NCBI GenBank assembly: GCA_028713675.1
Contig: JAQTNV010000001.1
Location: forward strand, 186,001-250,000
Length of the DNA stretch: 64,000 nucleotides
Source: a bacterium
Lineage (GTDB): Bacteria > Desulfobacterota > JAPLJL01
Direction of reading: 5' to 3'
Under the pieces are notes generated by a model. It did no database searches and was not told where the DNA came from. It was given only the letters and a program-made list of their open reading frames with translations. A program made the position numbers and the translations under genes. Below, in pieces: positions 1-7,973 of this stretch (its first letter is position 1; each line of letters starts with the position of its first letter).

Positions 1-913
1 TCCACCCGGGATAATCATCCAGCACCCACTGGTAAATCAGCTCGGTGATCTTGCGCGCCCGGGTAAAGGCGATCGTCCGGAGCCCCTGATTCACCGCCCG
101 GGCGAAGATCCGGGCCGCGGCCGAGTAGGGGCTGGCGGAGGGATTGCAGAAAAGGAAATGCCGCCCGGCCCGGGGCGCCCCGCTCTCGCTCACTTCCCGG
201 AAAGGCAGGCCGGAGAGCGCGCCCGCCAGCTCGCCGGGGTTCCCGATCGTGGCCGAGAAAAACAAAAACTGGGGCCGGGACCCGTAATGCTCCGCCACCC
301 GGCGGAGCCGCCGGAGCACCTGCGATACGTGCGAGCCGAAGATGCCCCGGTAGGTGTGCAGTTCGTCCAGGACGACATATTTCAGGCCCGGCCAGAATTC
401 CGACCAATTGGCATGGTAAGGAAGGATCCCGGCATGAAGCATGTCCGGGTTGGTCACCAGGACCCGGGGAAGCTTCTTCCGGATCCGGGTCCGCTGGCTC
501 TGGGGGGTGTCGCCGTCATAAATATCGGCGGTCAGAATCCCGCCGAAGGTTTCACCCAGGGCCCTGACCTGGTCCTGTTCCAGGGCCTTGAGCGGAAACA
601 GGTAAAGGGCCCGGGACCCCGGATCGGCCCGGGCCGCCTCCGCCGCCGCCAGGTTATAGATCAAACTTTTTCCGCTCGCGGTAGGGGTGGAAACCACGAC
701 ATTTTCCCCGGAGCGGATCAGGTCGAGGGCCGCAACCTGGTGGGAAAAAAGCTTTTTGATCCCCTGGGCCTCCAGGCGCAGCCTGATTTCGGCGGAAACC
801 CAGGGAGGAATTTCCCGAAACTCCCCCGCGAACCCGGGCAGGTGCCGGTGATAAATCGACCCCGGGGTTCTCCGCTCCTCGCTCTCCCGGATTTCCTGGA
901 TCAGTTTCCTCAT
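1..913 (-). CDS. DEAD/DEAH-box helicase (MrfA/YprA/Hrq1-like), partial
   Basis: About 304 N-terminal residues are present; the gene runs off the left edge. The start is the ATG read from 913 (Met-Arg-Lys-Leu-Ile). A Q-motif-like stretch (LFSHQVAALDLI) is followed by Walker A TPTASGKS, the motif II variant VLDELHTYRG followed by IFGSHV, and motif III FFSATIGNP. The DExH box is followed by TYRG and GSHV, which is characteristic of the MrfA/YprA-Hrq1 family of 3'-5' DNA helicases linked to crosslink repair. The box reads DELH rather than the usual DEAH. The C-terminal zinc-binding domain that would confirm the family lies outside the window. It is transcribed divergently from the glycyl radical enzyme gene across an 87-bp AT-rich gap. 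Confidence 0.85.
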   Translation of the reverse strand, partial: MRKLIQEIRESEERRTPGSIYHRHLPGFAGEFREIPPWVSAEIRLRLEAQGIKKLFSHQVAALDLIRSGENVVVSTPTASGKSLIYNLAAAEAARADPGSRALYLFPLKALEQDQVRALGETFGGILTADIYDGDTPQSQRTRIRKKLPRVLVTNPDMLHAGILPYHANWSEFWPGLKYVVLDELHTYRGIFGSHVSQVLRRLRRVAEHYGSRPQFLFFSATIGNPGELAGALSGLPFREVSESGAPRAGRHFLFCNPSASPYSAAARIFARAVNQGLRTIAFTRARKITELIYQWVLDDYPGW

Positions 914-1000
914 TTGGCCTTAATTATAACCAAACCCCTCCTTGATAAATTCCCCTTCAGTTATAATTAAAATGTTATTAACCCGATCAGGAGGTTTGCG

Positions 1001-3397
1001 ATGGCCGCTCTAGCCGAGCCCGCGGTAAGCTTGTGGTCTCCCTCTGACAAACTATCCCCGCGCATCCGGAAGCTCCGGGACGAATATTTCTCCTACTCCT
1101 CCCGGGATTACTTCCGGAACGAGGTCATGCCCTTCACCACCGGACAGCCGTGGGACGTGGTCTATTCCGAGCATACCTGGGGGGTCGCCCCCGAGGTCTA
1201 TCCCTTTATGGACGCGTTCAAGACCTCCCTCCTGGTGGACGCCCGGACCGTTCCCCTGCAGCCGGAATTCTGGCGGGAGCCGGCCATCATCAGGCGCGCG
1301 CTCTTCTTCCGGGAAGTGGCGGAAAAGCATCTCCCCGTCCAGGTGCTCGAGGGCGAGCTGATCGCCGGGGGCCAGTTCAACACGGCCTCCTCGCGCACCC
1401 TGACCAAGTCGGAGGCCCGGAAATTCAAGAAGATGGAGAAACGCTACGTCCGGACGCTTAAGGAACTTGACTCCTACGGATACGGCAACGCCGGCGCCAC
1501 CCCCGGACACCTGATCCCGGACTATCCCACCGTCCTGAAAATCGGGTTCCGGGGCCTGCGGGAAAAATTCGAGGCCCTCCTGGCCCAGGCCGCTTCCCCC
1601 TCCCACCGCGACTTCCTGCGGGCCCTGATCATCTGCGCCGAGGTTCCCCGGACGCTGGCCGGGCGCTACGCCCGGAAGCTCCGCGAGCTCTCCGCGCGGG
1701 AATCCGATCCCGGGCGGCGCCAGGAACTCCTCCGGATGGCGGAGATCTGCGCGCGGGTCCCCGAAGAGCCGGCCCGGAACTACTGGGAGGCCCTCCAAAG
1801 CCTCTGGTTCACCCACATCCTGGTGATGGCGGCGGAGTCCTACCCCGGGCCCGGGCTTTCCTACGGCAGGTTCGACCAGTACCTTGGTCCTTTCTATGAG
1901 CAGGACCTCAAGTCCGGAGCCCTGGACCGGGAAACCGCCAAGGAAATCCTGGAATCATTTTTCATCAAGAATAATTACGTCTATGACTTCCAGGGCCGGG
2001 TGGGGAACAACCAGGGGATCAACTCCTCCTTCGGCCAGCTCATCACCCTTTCCGGGATGGGCCCCGGGGGCGAGGACCTCACCAACGACTTCACCTACCT
2101 CTGCCTCGACGTGATCGAGGAGATCAATCTCCTCGAGCCCAAGCCCAATGTCCGCCTGCACAAAAACACCCCCGACCGGCTGCTCCGCCGGGTGGTGGAG
2201 ATCGTCTCCCGGGCCCAGGGCGCCCCTTTCCTGATCAATTTCGACGAGATCAGCATCCGCGCCCTGGAGTGGATCGGCCTGCCCAAGGACAAGTTATGGG
2301 ACTACGCCCCGGTGGGCTGCCTGGAAAACACCCTGCAGGGCAATGACCGCTCGGGCACGGTGGACGTGAACATCAACCTGGCCAAGGCGGTCGAGCTGGT
2401 CCTTTTCAACGGCCGGGACCAGGCCACCGGAAAGCAGGTCGGTCCCCGGACGGGCGACCCGCGCCAATTCCGGACCTTCGGGGAATTCTTCCAGGCCTAC
2501 GAAAAGCAGACCCTCCACGTGATGGAGAAGCTGATCGGGCTCTACAATCTCTCGGATGAAATCCGGGCCCGGTTCGAGCCGGTGCCCTATCTCTCCGCCC
2601 TGGTGCGCGGCTGCGAGACCTCGGGAAAGGACGTCACCCAGGGAGGCCCCGAGTTCAACTTCATCACCATGGAAGCGGCGGCCCTCGCCACCACGGTGGA
2701 TTCTCTCCTGGCGGTCAAGAAACTGGTTTTCGAGGAAAAGAAAATCGGGATGGATGAGCTGATCCGGGCGATTGCAGCCAATTACGAGGGGTACGACCTC
2801 CTCCGGCAGAAGCTCACCAACAAGGCCCCCAAGTACGGGAACGACGATCCCTCCTCCGACGAGCTCGCCCGCCGGGTTTCCCGGTTCTGGTCGGAGGCGG
2901 TCACCCGCTATACCTCCCCCTTCACCGGCCGGCGTTACCGCGCGGGCTACCTTTCCTGGAACTACTGGATCGCCTACGCCCCCAAGACCGCGGCCACGCC
3001 CGACGGCCGCCAGCGGGGAACCTTCCTTTCCAACGGGGTCTGCCCGGTCAACGGGGCCGACCGGCACGGCCCGACCGCGGTGATCAACTCGGTGGGCAAC
3101 CTGAACCTCTCCACCATTCCCAACGGCTCCTCCCATACCATCAGTCTTTCCCCCTCGCTGGCCCGGGGCCGGGAGCACCAGGAAAAACTGATGGGGCTCC
3201 TGCGGGCGAACGTCGAGCACGGCAGCTCGGCCCTGCAGATCAATATTCTCGACCCGGAAACCCTGAAAAAGGCCCAGAAAAACCCGGATGAATACAAGAA
3301 CCTGCTGGTCCGGGTCACCGGCTACAACGCCTACTTCGTGACCCTGGGAAAGGAAATCCAGGACGAAATCATCGCCCGCGAATCCCACCGGACCTGA
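1001..3397 (+). CDS. Glycyl radical enzyme, PFL/dehydratase/decarboxylase superfamily
   Basis: This 798-residue protein has the usual length of single-subunit glycyl radical enzymes. The glycyl radical site is RVTGYNAYF, with the radical Gly at about residue 774, followed by LGKEIQDEIIAR as in hydroxyphenylacetate decarboxylase and dehydratases. The active-site cysteine is in PVGCLEN (Cys440), with Glu442 two residues on. This Cys-x-Glu pair is typical of eliminases, decarboxylases and C-S/C-N lyases and absent from true pyruvate formate-lyase. The middle motif GHLIPDYPTVL is also family-typical. Start ATG1001 has AGGAGG at 989-994. The activase gene follows, separated by repeat DNA. No BssB/BssC-like small subunits are present, which argues against a fumarate-adding enzyme. 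The substrate cannot be read from the sequence. The protein is oxygen-sensitive by family, so it implies anaerobic growth. Confidence 0.9.
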   Translation: MAALAEPAVSLWSPSDKLSPRIRKLRDEYFSYSSRDYFRNEVMPFTTGQPWDVVYSEHTWGVAPEVYPFMDAFKTSLLVDARTVPLQPEFWREPAIIRRALFFREVAEKHLPVQVLEGELIAGGQFNTASSRTLTKSEARKFKKMEKRYVRTLKELDSYGYGNAGATPGHLIPDYPTVLKIGFRGLREKFEALLAQAASPSHRDFLRALIICAEVPRTLAGRYARKLRELSARESDPGRRQELLRMAEICARVPEEPARNYWEALQSLWFTHILVMAAESYPGPGLSYGRFDQYLGPFYEQDLKSGALDRETAKEILESFFIKNNYVYDFQGRVGNNQGINSSFGQLITLSGMGPGGEDLTNDFTYLCLDVIEEINLLEPKPNVRLHKNTPDRLLRRVVEIVSRAQGAPFLINFDEISIRALEWIGLPKDKLWDYAPVGCLENTLQGNDRSGTVDVNINLAKAVELVLFNGRDQATGKQVGPRTGDPRQFRTFGEFFQAYEKQTLHVMEKLIGLYNLSDEIRARFEPVPYLSALVRGCETSGKDVTQGGPEFNFITMEAAALATTVDSLLAVKKLVFEEKKIGMDELIRAIAANYEGYDLLRQKLTNKAPKYGNDDPSSDELARRVSRFWSEAVTRYTSPFTGRRYRAGYLSWNYWIAYAPKTAATPDGRQRGTFLSNGVCPVNGADRHGPTAVINSVGNLNLSTIPNGSSHTISLSPSLARGREHQEKLMGLLRANVEHGSSALQINILDPETLKKAQKNPDEYKNLLVRVTGYNAYFVTLGKEIQDEIIARESHRT

Positions 3398-3472
3398 AAA
3401 TAAAACCTCCAAATTCCAAACAAATTCAAAGGGCCTAAACCGTTCTAATGACTTGCACAGCTACTCAATACC

Positions 3473-3606
3473 GTCATTCCCGCAACTTGTCCCGAGCATA
3501 TTCGAGGGAAAGCGGGAATCCAGGCGTCGTCACCGTGGAATATATTGTTGTAGTGGCGGGGCTTGTCCCCGCCTGAAATTTCGGGAGGGCATAAAGCCCT
3601 CCCCTA
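3473..3606. repeat. Two REP-like palindromic repeats
   Basis: Between the glycyl radical enzyme and its activase, 3473-3524 is an imperfect inverted repeat (GTCATTCCCGC to GCGGGAATCCAG) that recurs at 48005 and 53603. The stretch 3547-3606 carries GGCGGGGCTTGTCCCCGCC followed by GGGAGGGC-ATAAA-GCCCTCCC, a composite double hairpin seen again at 48176 and 50697. The repeats separate two genes that must act together, so they may attenuate or stabilise the mRNA. No independent terminator U-tract is visible. Confidence 0.75.
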
Positions 3607-3653
3607 CGTTTCAGGAATATTAAAATTTTCTGTTTGTTTTGAATTTATATTTT

Positions 3654-4601
3654 ATGGATGAATCTTCTGCAACCGGAATTGTCTTCAGCATCCAGAAATT
3701 CTCCACCGAGGACGGGCCCGGCATCCGCACCACCGTCTTCCTGAAAGGCTGCCCCCTGCACTGCCCCTGGTGCCATAACCCGGAAAGCCTTTCCCCCCGG
3801 CCCGAGCTCGTCTGGCACGCGCTCCGCTGCCTCGGGGATGGCGCCTGCCTCAAGGCCTGCCCGGAAAAGGCCCTGACCCGCGCCGGATCAGTTTTGCAGA
3901 TTGACCGGAAGCGCTGCATCGCCTGCGGAATCTGTGTAGAGGAATGCCCTGCCGCCGCCCTGGAAATCCTGGGGAAAAAAATGACCGTGACCGAGGTGAT
4001 GGCCGAGGTGCGGAAGGACTCCCGCTATTACGAAAAATCCGGAGGCGGGGTGACCTTTTCCGGTGGGGAACCCACCCTGCAGAGCGAATTCCTCCGGGAG
4101 CTCCTGGAGGCCTGCCGGGCCGCCGGCCTCCACACGGCCCTCGACACCTGCGGCCAGTGCCGCCCGGAAACCCTGGCCGCCCTCCTGCCCGGGGTGAACC
4201 TGGTTTTGTTCGACCTGAAAACCCTGGACCGCGACGCGCTCAAGCGGTTCACCGGGGGCCAGCTCGACTTGATTCTCGACAACCTTCGCCTGGCCGACTC
4301 CCGGGGCATACCAATCTGGGTCCGCGTCCCGGTGATCCCCGGCTACACCGATTCCCCCGCCAACATCGAGGCCATCGCCCGTCTCGTCGGTTCCGATCTC
4401 CGGCACGTCGAGCGCCTGGATCTCCTCGCCTTCAGCAATCTCTGCCTCGCCAAATATGAACAGTTGGGAATGGAGTTCGCCCTCAAGGGCTCCCCGCTTT
4501 TTTCTCCAGAGGAAATGCTGGCCCTGCGGGAGGCGGCGGAGCGGGCGGGGGCGAAGAACGCGGTGGTTTCCGGTCCGATGAGGAGTAATGGACCGGCGTA
4601 A
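3654..4601 (+). CDS. Glycyl radical enzyme activating enzyme (radical SAM)
   Basis: This is the activase that abstracts hydrogen from the glycine of the upstream enzyme using S-adenosylmethionine. The radical SAM cluster motif is GCPLHCPWC (Cys33, Cys37, Cys40, counted from ATG3654), preceded by STEDGPGIRTTVFLKG, the activase signature. Two ferredoxin-type 4Fe-4S motifs follow (CLGDGACLKACP and CIACGICVEECP). These mark activases of dehydratases and decarboxylases and are absent from PflA. The GGEP motif (TFSGGEPTLQ) binds SAM. An upstream in-frame TTG at 3639 exists, but ATG3654 starts exactly where the conserved region needs it. Neither start has a clear Shine-Dalgarno sequence. It is about 315 residues, normal for the family. 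Confidence 0.92.
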   Translation: MDESSATGIVFSIQKFSTEDGPGIRTTVFLKGCPLHCPWCHNPESLSPRPELVWHALRCLGDGACLKACPEKALTRAGSVLQIDRKRCIACGICVEECPAAALEILGKKMTVTEVMAEVRKDSRYYEKSGGGVTFSGGEPTLQSEFLRELLEACRAAGLHTALDTCGQCRPETLAALLPGVNLVLFDLKTLDRDALKRFTGGQLDLILDNLRLADSRGIPIWVRVPVIPGYTDSPANIEAIARLVGSDLRHVERLDLLAFSNLCLAKYEQLGMEFALKGSPLFSPEEMLALREAAERAGAKNAVVSGPMRSNGPA

Positions 4602-4695
4602 GGCGTAAGGGGTTAGAGGTAAGGGGCAAGAATAATAAACCCTTGATAAACGAAGGCGTCATTGCGAGGTCGCTTAAAGCGACCGTGGCAATCTC
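4598..4695. repeat. Heptad tract and REP-like palindrome
   Basis: 4598-4632 is a degenerate 7-bp periodic tract (units such as GCGTAAG and AGGTAAG) directly after the activase stop. 4658-4695 is a REP-like inverted repeat of the GTCATTGCGAG/GCAATCTC family, with an internal stem CGCTTAAAGCG. Confidence 0.7.
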
Positions 4696-4817
4696 GGTTT
4701 CCAAAAGCCATAATTAATTTGGATAGTTACGTAGTTGGGAAAAATATTTTCAATATCATCTTCTTTGTACTTGGCAACTTGGCTTCTTAGTACTTGGCTT
4801 CCGGCCAGGAAGGCATG

Positions 4818-5648
4818 ATGACCGCGCAATTGGATGACCGGCTTTTTGAGGCCCTGAAGGGGGAGATGGTCCCCAAGTTCCTGGCTACCCAGGACGAATC
4901 GGGGGTTCCCAATGTCGTCCCGATCATCACGATCCAGCCCTATGACCGGGAAACCCTGATTTTCGGCAACTTCCTGATGGATAAAACCGAGAAAAACCTT
5001 CAGCAAAGCAAGGACGTCAGCGTTACGTTTATTACCGAGAACCTTTTCGGCGCCACGATCCACGGCCGCTTTCAGGGCTTTCAGAAAGTCGGGGAATACG
5101 CCGACATGATCAGTTCCGGCGCTTTTATCCGCTACAACGCCTATACCGGCATCCGGAACGCCGGTTCGATCAAGATCTCCGACATCTCCGAAGTTTTCCA
5201 GCTTTCCAAACTTGATGTCCTGTTCGGCAATCTCGCCTCCAAACTGCGCCGGGGCCCGGGCCGGAGACAGACCCGAAACCAGGCGGTCATGCATCCCCTG
5301 GTAATGAAAAAATTCGGGCTGATCCCGGCGGTCAAGGTGATCGCATTCCGGGATGACCGGGGATTCCCTTCTGCCGTCCCGGTCATGTCCGTGCAGCCCG
5401 CCGCCCCCGACGTGCTGGTCTTTCAGAAAAAACCGATGGGGCCCTATCTGAAAGACCTCCGTGAAAACGCCCGGGTGGCCGCCTGCGTGATCACCATGGA
5501 GCCGGTGGCCTTCCAGGTTAAAGGAACCTACCGGGATCTCAGCCCAAAGCAGGGCGCAATCGTCCTGGACCAGGCCTTTCACGCCTCCCCGCCGTTTGTG
5601 GGGAAAGAGATCATCCCAAAAAAAATGACGATTGTCGACCTGTCCTGA
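4818..5648 (+). CDS. Two-module flavin/pyridoxamine-oxidase-like split-barrel protein
   Basis: The product has two consecutive split-barrel modules (about residues 5-125 and 150-270). Each begins with a KFLATQDESGVPNVVPI-like or KVIAFRDDRGFPSAVPV-like strand pair, the hallmark of PNPOx-like FMN-binding barrels. A role in flavin or heme-type cofactor binding is expected from the fold; the reaction is not determinable. ATG4818 is preferred because AGGAAGG (4807-4813) sits four bases upstream; ATG4815 and an upstream TTG at 4794 are alternatives. The last codons and stop lie inside a dispersed repeat (TGTCCTGAG...GTCGAAGGA), so the C-terminal residues are repeat-derived. It stands alone between repeats. 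Confidence 0.75.
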   Translation: MTAQLDDRLFEALKGEMVPKFLATQDESGVPNVVPIITIQPYDRETLIFGNFLMDKTEKNLQQSKDVSVTFITENLFGATIHGRFQGFQKVGEYADMISSGAFIRYNAYTGIRNAGSIKISDISEVFQLSKLDVLFGNLASKLRRGPGRRQTRNQAVMHPLVMKKFGLIPAVKVIAFRDDRGFPSAVPVMSVQPAAPDVLVFQKKPMGPYLKDLRENARVAACVITMEPVAFQVKGTYRDLSPKQGAIVLDQAFHASPPFVGKEIIPKKMTIVDLS

Positions 5649-5762
5649 GCAGAGTCGAAGGATTGACGATTGACGAATAAATAACTCCGTAAGACGCTAA
5701 ATGTTTTACGAAACGAGCCGCGCAACCGCAACCGATAAACCAAATTATATGGAGGTTTGCTT

Positions 5763-6392
5763 ATGACCCCGGCAAGCGTGCAGGCCTTAAGCGTATTAAG
5801 GCAGATGGGCCATTTCCAGTGGTACCTGGTCCCCCTCCTGGCCTTCGTCATTTACGTCTACGCGGCCGAGATCGAAAGAAAAAACTGGAAGGGGATCCTG
5901 ATCGGCCTCATTTTATACACCAGTGAGTTCTGCTGGGAGATGCTCAATGCCCTGGTGCTTCACTTCACCCGGCACTCCGCGGTCTGGACCACCCCGGAGG
6001 ATTCCGCCTACCTGATCCTGGTCGGCCTCACCGTTGAAATCAGCATGATGTTTCTGGTCGCCGGGGTGATCGTCACCAAGACCCTGCCGGCGGACCGGGA
6101 AATGAAGATCCTGGGCCTCCCCAACCGGATCCTGATCCCGATAATCTGGGGGATCTTCTGCACCCTGGCCGAGATCATCCTCAACCGGTGGGGCGCCCTG
6201 GTCTGGGAATATGCCTGGTGGCGCTGGCCGAATGTTTTCATCCTCTTTGTGGGTTACACCGCGCCCTTCCTGGCGATCACCTGGCTTTACGATCGAGCCA
6301 CCTTGAAATTACAGGCCCGGCTTCTCGGGATCTTCGTCCTGATCGATGTCATCATGTGGGTTGCTTTCGTCAACATCCTGAAATGGATCTGA
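5763..6392 (+). CDS. Integral membrane protein, tandem paralogue A
   Basis: About 210 residues are predicted to form five or six membrane segments (around residues 20-36, 45-62, 85-105, 123-140, 160-176 and 190-208). Charged loops are conserved with the next gene: EIERKNWKGI, TKTLPADREMKILG, EYAWWRWP and the C-terminal FVNILKWI. ATG5763 has GGAGG at 5751-5755. No family is recognised with confidence. It is followed at 6472 by a close paralogue, so the pair is a tandem duplication whose divergence is mostly conservative. The conserved Trp-rich WWRWP loop and acidic residues inside membrane segments (FCWEM) suggest a functional site rather than a structural filler. Confidence 0.8.
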   Translation: MTPASVQALSVLRQMGHFQWYLVPLLAFVIYVYAAEIERKNWKGILIGLILYTSEFCWEMLNALVLHFTRHSAVWTTPEDSAYLILVGLTVEISMMFLVAGVIVTKTLPADREMKILGLPNRILIPIIWGIFCTLAEIILNRWGALVWEYAWWRWPNVFILFVGYTAPFLAITWLYDRATLKLQARLLGIFVLIDVIMWVAFVNILKWI

Positions 6393-6471
6393 TTAGTTTT
6401 ATCGCCGGCTGGGATCAGGCATCGATCACGGCCGGGCCGAAAAATAACTTAACCCAAGGAGGTTCAAGATC

Positions 6472-7101
6472 ATGACCCCCGAAAGCCTGCAGACCCTAGG
6501 CGCCCTGAGAAACCTGGGTTATTTCAAATGGTACCTGGTCCCCCTCCTGACCTTTGTCATTTACATCTACGCGGTGGAAATCGAGAGGAAGAACTGGAAC
6601 GGGATCCTGATCGGACTCCTCTTTTCCGCCGGGGAATTCTGCTGGGAGATGATCAACGGACTGGTCCTCTTCTTCACCCAGCGCTCCGCGATCTGGACCA
6701 CCCCGGCGGATTCCGCCTACATAATCATGGCCGGCCTCAACATCGAGATCTTCTTGATGTTTTTCGTCGCCGGGGTGATCTTCACCAAGACCCTGCCGGC
6801 GGACCGGGAGATGAAAATCCTGGGCATCCCCAACCGGATCCTGATCCCGGTGTTCTGGGGGATCTTCTGCACCCTGGTCGAAGTCCTGCTGAACCGGATG
6901 AACGTCCTGATCTGGGAATACAGCTGGTGGCGCTGGCCTCACATCTACTTAATCATTGTCAACTACACCGCGCCCTTCCTGCTCATTGCCTGGGCCTACG
7001 ACCGGCTTTCCCTGAGATTCAAGGCCCGGGCACTCGGGCTGTTTGTCCTGGTTGACGTTATCATGTGGGTGGTTTTCTCCACTATCCTCAAATGGATTTG
7101 A
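6472..7101 (+). CDS. Integral membrane protein, tandem paralogue B
   Basis: This is the paralogue of the gene ending at 6392, with the same length and topology and identical blocks such as TLPADREMKILG, PNRILIP and GIFCTL. AAGGAGG at 6456-6462 supports ATG6472. The first residues (MTPESLQTLGALRNLGYFKWYLVPLL) mirror paralogue A (MTPASVQALSVL then FQWYLVPLL), so the whole gene was copied, including its start. The stop is followed three bases later by the GNAT gene start, so translation of that gene is probably coupled. The function is unknown. Confidence 0.8.
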   Translation: MTPESLQTLGALRNLGYFKWYLVPLLTFVIYIYAVEIERKNWNGILIGLLFSAGEFCWEMINGLVLFFTQRSAIWTTPADSAYIIMAGLNIEIFLMFFVAGVIFTKTLPADREMKILGIPNRILIPVFWGIFCTLVEVLLNRMNVLIWEYSWWRWPHIYLIIVNYTAPFLLIAWAYDRLSLRFKARALGLFVLVDVIMWVVFSTILKWI

Positions 7102-7104
7102 AAA

Positions 7105-7890
7105 TTGAAAGTAACTGACCTCACCCCCGAGTTCGAAAATCTATACTTCCTCTGCCTCGAAGACTGGTCCGACGAAATAAAAGAAGCCGGAAATCACAAG
7201 GAAACCTGGTACCGAAAAATGAAGGACCGGGGACTCGGGGTCAAACTCACCCTCGATGACCGCGGCCGGGTGGGCGGGATGATCCAGTACATCCCCGTCG
7301 AATATTCCCCCGCGGAGGGGACGGATCTTTATTTCATTAACTGCATCTGGGTCCACGGGCACAAGAAGGGGCGGGGCAACTTTCAAAAAAAAGGGATGGG
7401 CAAAGCCCTCCTCCAGGCCGCCGAAGAGGATGTGAAAGCCCTCGGGGCCAAAGGGCTGGCCGCCTGGGGACTGGCCTTGCCCGTCTGGATGAAAGCCTCC
7501 TGGTTCAAGAAGCATGGCTACACCCAGGCCGACCGGCTGGGTTTGACGTCCCTCGTCTGGAAATCTTTCACCCCGGAGGCAGCCCCTCCCCGCTGGATCA
7601 GGCCCCGGAAAAAACCGGGGACCATGCCCGGAAAGGTGACGGTCACCTCTTTTCTGAATGGATGGTGCCCGGCCCAGAATCTTGCCTCGGAAAGGGCAAA
7701 AAAGGCGGCTTCCGGTTTCGGGGACAAGGTGGACTTCCGGGAGATCAACACCTTCGACCGGGAAACGTTTCTGGAATGGGGGTATTCCGACGCGCTTTTC
7801 ATTGATGAGAAGCAGGTTCGGACCGGGCCTCCTCCCAGCGAAGAAAAGATCAGGAAAATCATCGCCCGGAAGATGAAAAAATTGTCCTGA
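7105..7890 (+). CDS. GNAT N-acetyltransferase with C-terminal YoaP/thioredoxin-like domain
   Basis: Residues 1-160 form a GNAT fold. The acetyl-CoA-binding region is the QKKGMGKALLQAAEEDVKALG stretch, followed by the typical late strand and helix (KASWFKKHGYTQADRLG). Residues 165-261 form a separate alpha/beta domain ending in DALFIDEKQVRTGPPPSEEKIRKII, resembling the C-terminal domain of B. subtilis YoaP-type proteins, including the N-terminal NGWCPAQN cysteine. The start is a TTG three bases after the previous stop, with no Shine-Dalgarno sequence, so it depends on coupling to the membrane gene. The acceptor substrate is unknown. It likely works with the two upstream membrane proteins as one transcript. 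Confidence 0.8.
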   Translation: MKVTDLTPEFENLYFLCLEDWSDEIKEAGNHKETWYRKMKDRGLGVKLTLDDRGRVGGMIQYIPVEYSPAEGTDLYFINCIWVHGHKKGRGNFQKKGMGKALLQAAEEDVKALGAKGLAAWGLALPVWMKASWFKKHGYTQADRLGLTSLVWKSFTPEAAPPRWIRPRKKPGTMPGKVTVTSFLNGWCPAQNLASERAKKAASGFGDKVDFREINTFDRETFLEWGYSDALFIDEKQVRTGPPPSEEKIRKIIARKMKKLS

Positions 7891-7973
7891 TTTAATTTTT
7901 CAAAGCCCCGGGGGTTGGTCCCTGCGGCCAAAAACGGATCAGACATTAGAATTTATCCTATCCAAGTCGAAAA

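Noticed and set aside
942-967. TTGATA plus TATAAT as promoter of the glycyl radical enzyme
   Set aside because: The spacing is only 14 bp, so it is not a convincing sigma70 promoter.
158-970. Long plus-strand frame of 270 codons
   Set aside because: It lies antisense to the helicase, whose motifs are clear on the minus strand; the frame is a GC-rich shadow.
1001-3397. Pyruvate formate-lyase or benzylsuccinate synthase identity
   Set aside because: PFL needs adjacent Cys-Cys, which is absent, and fumarate-adding enzymes need small subunits that are not encoded nearby.
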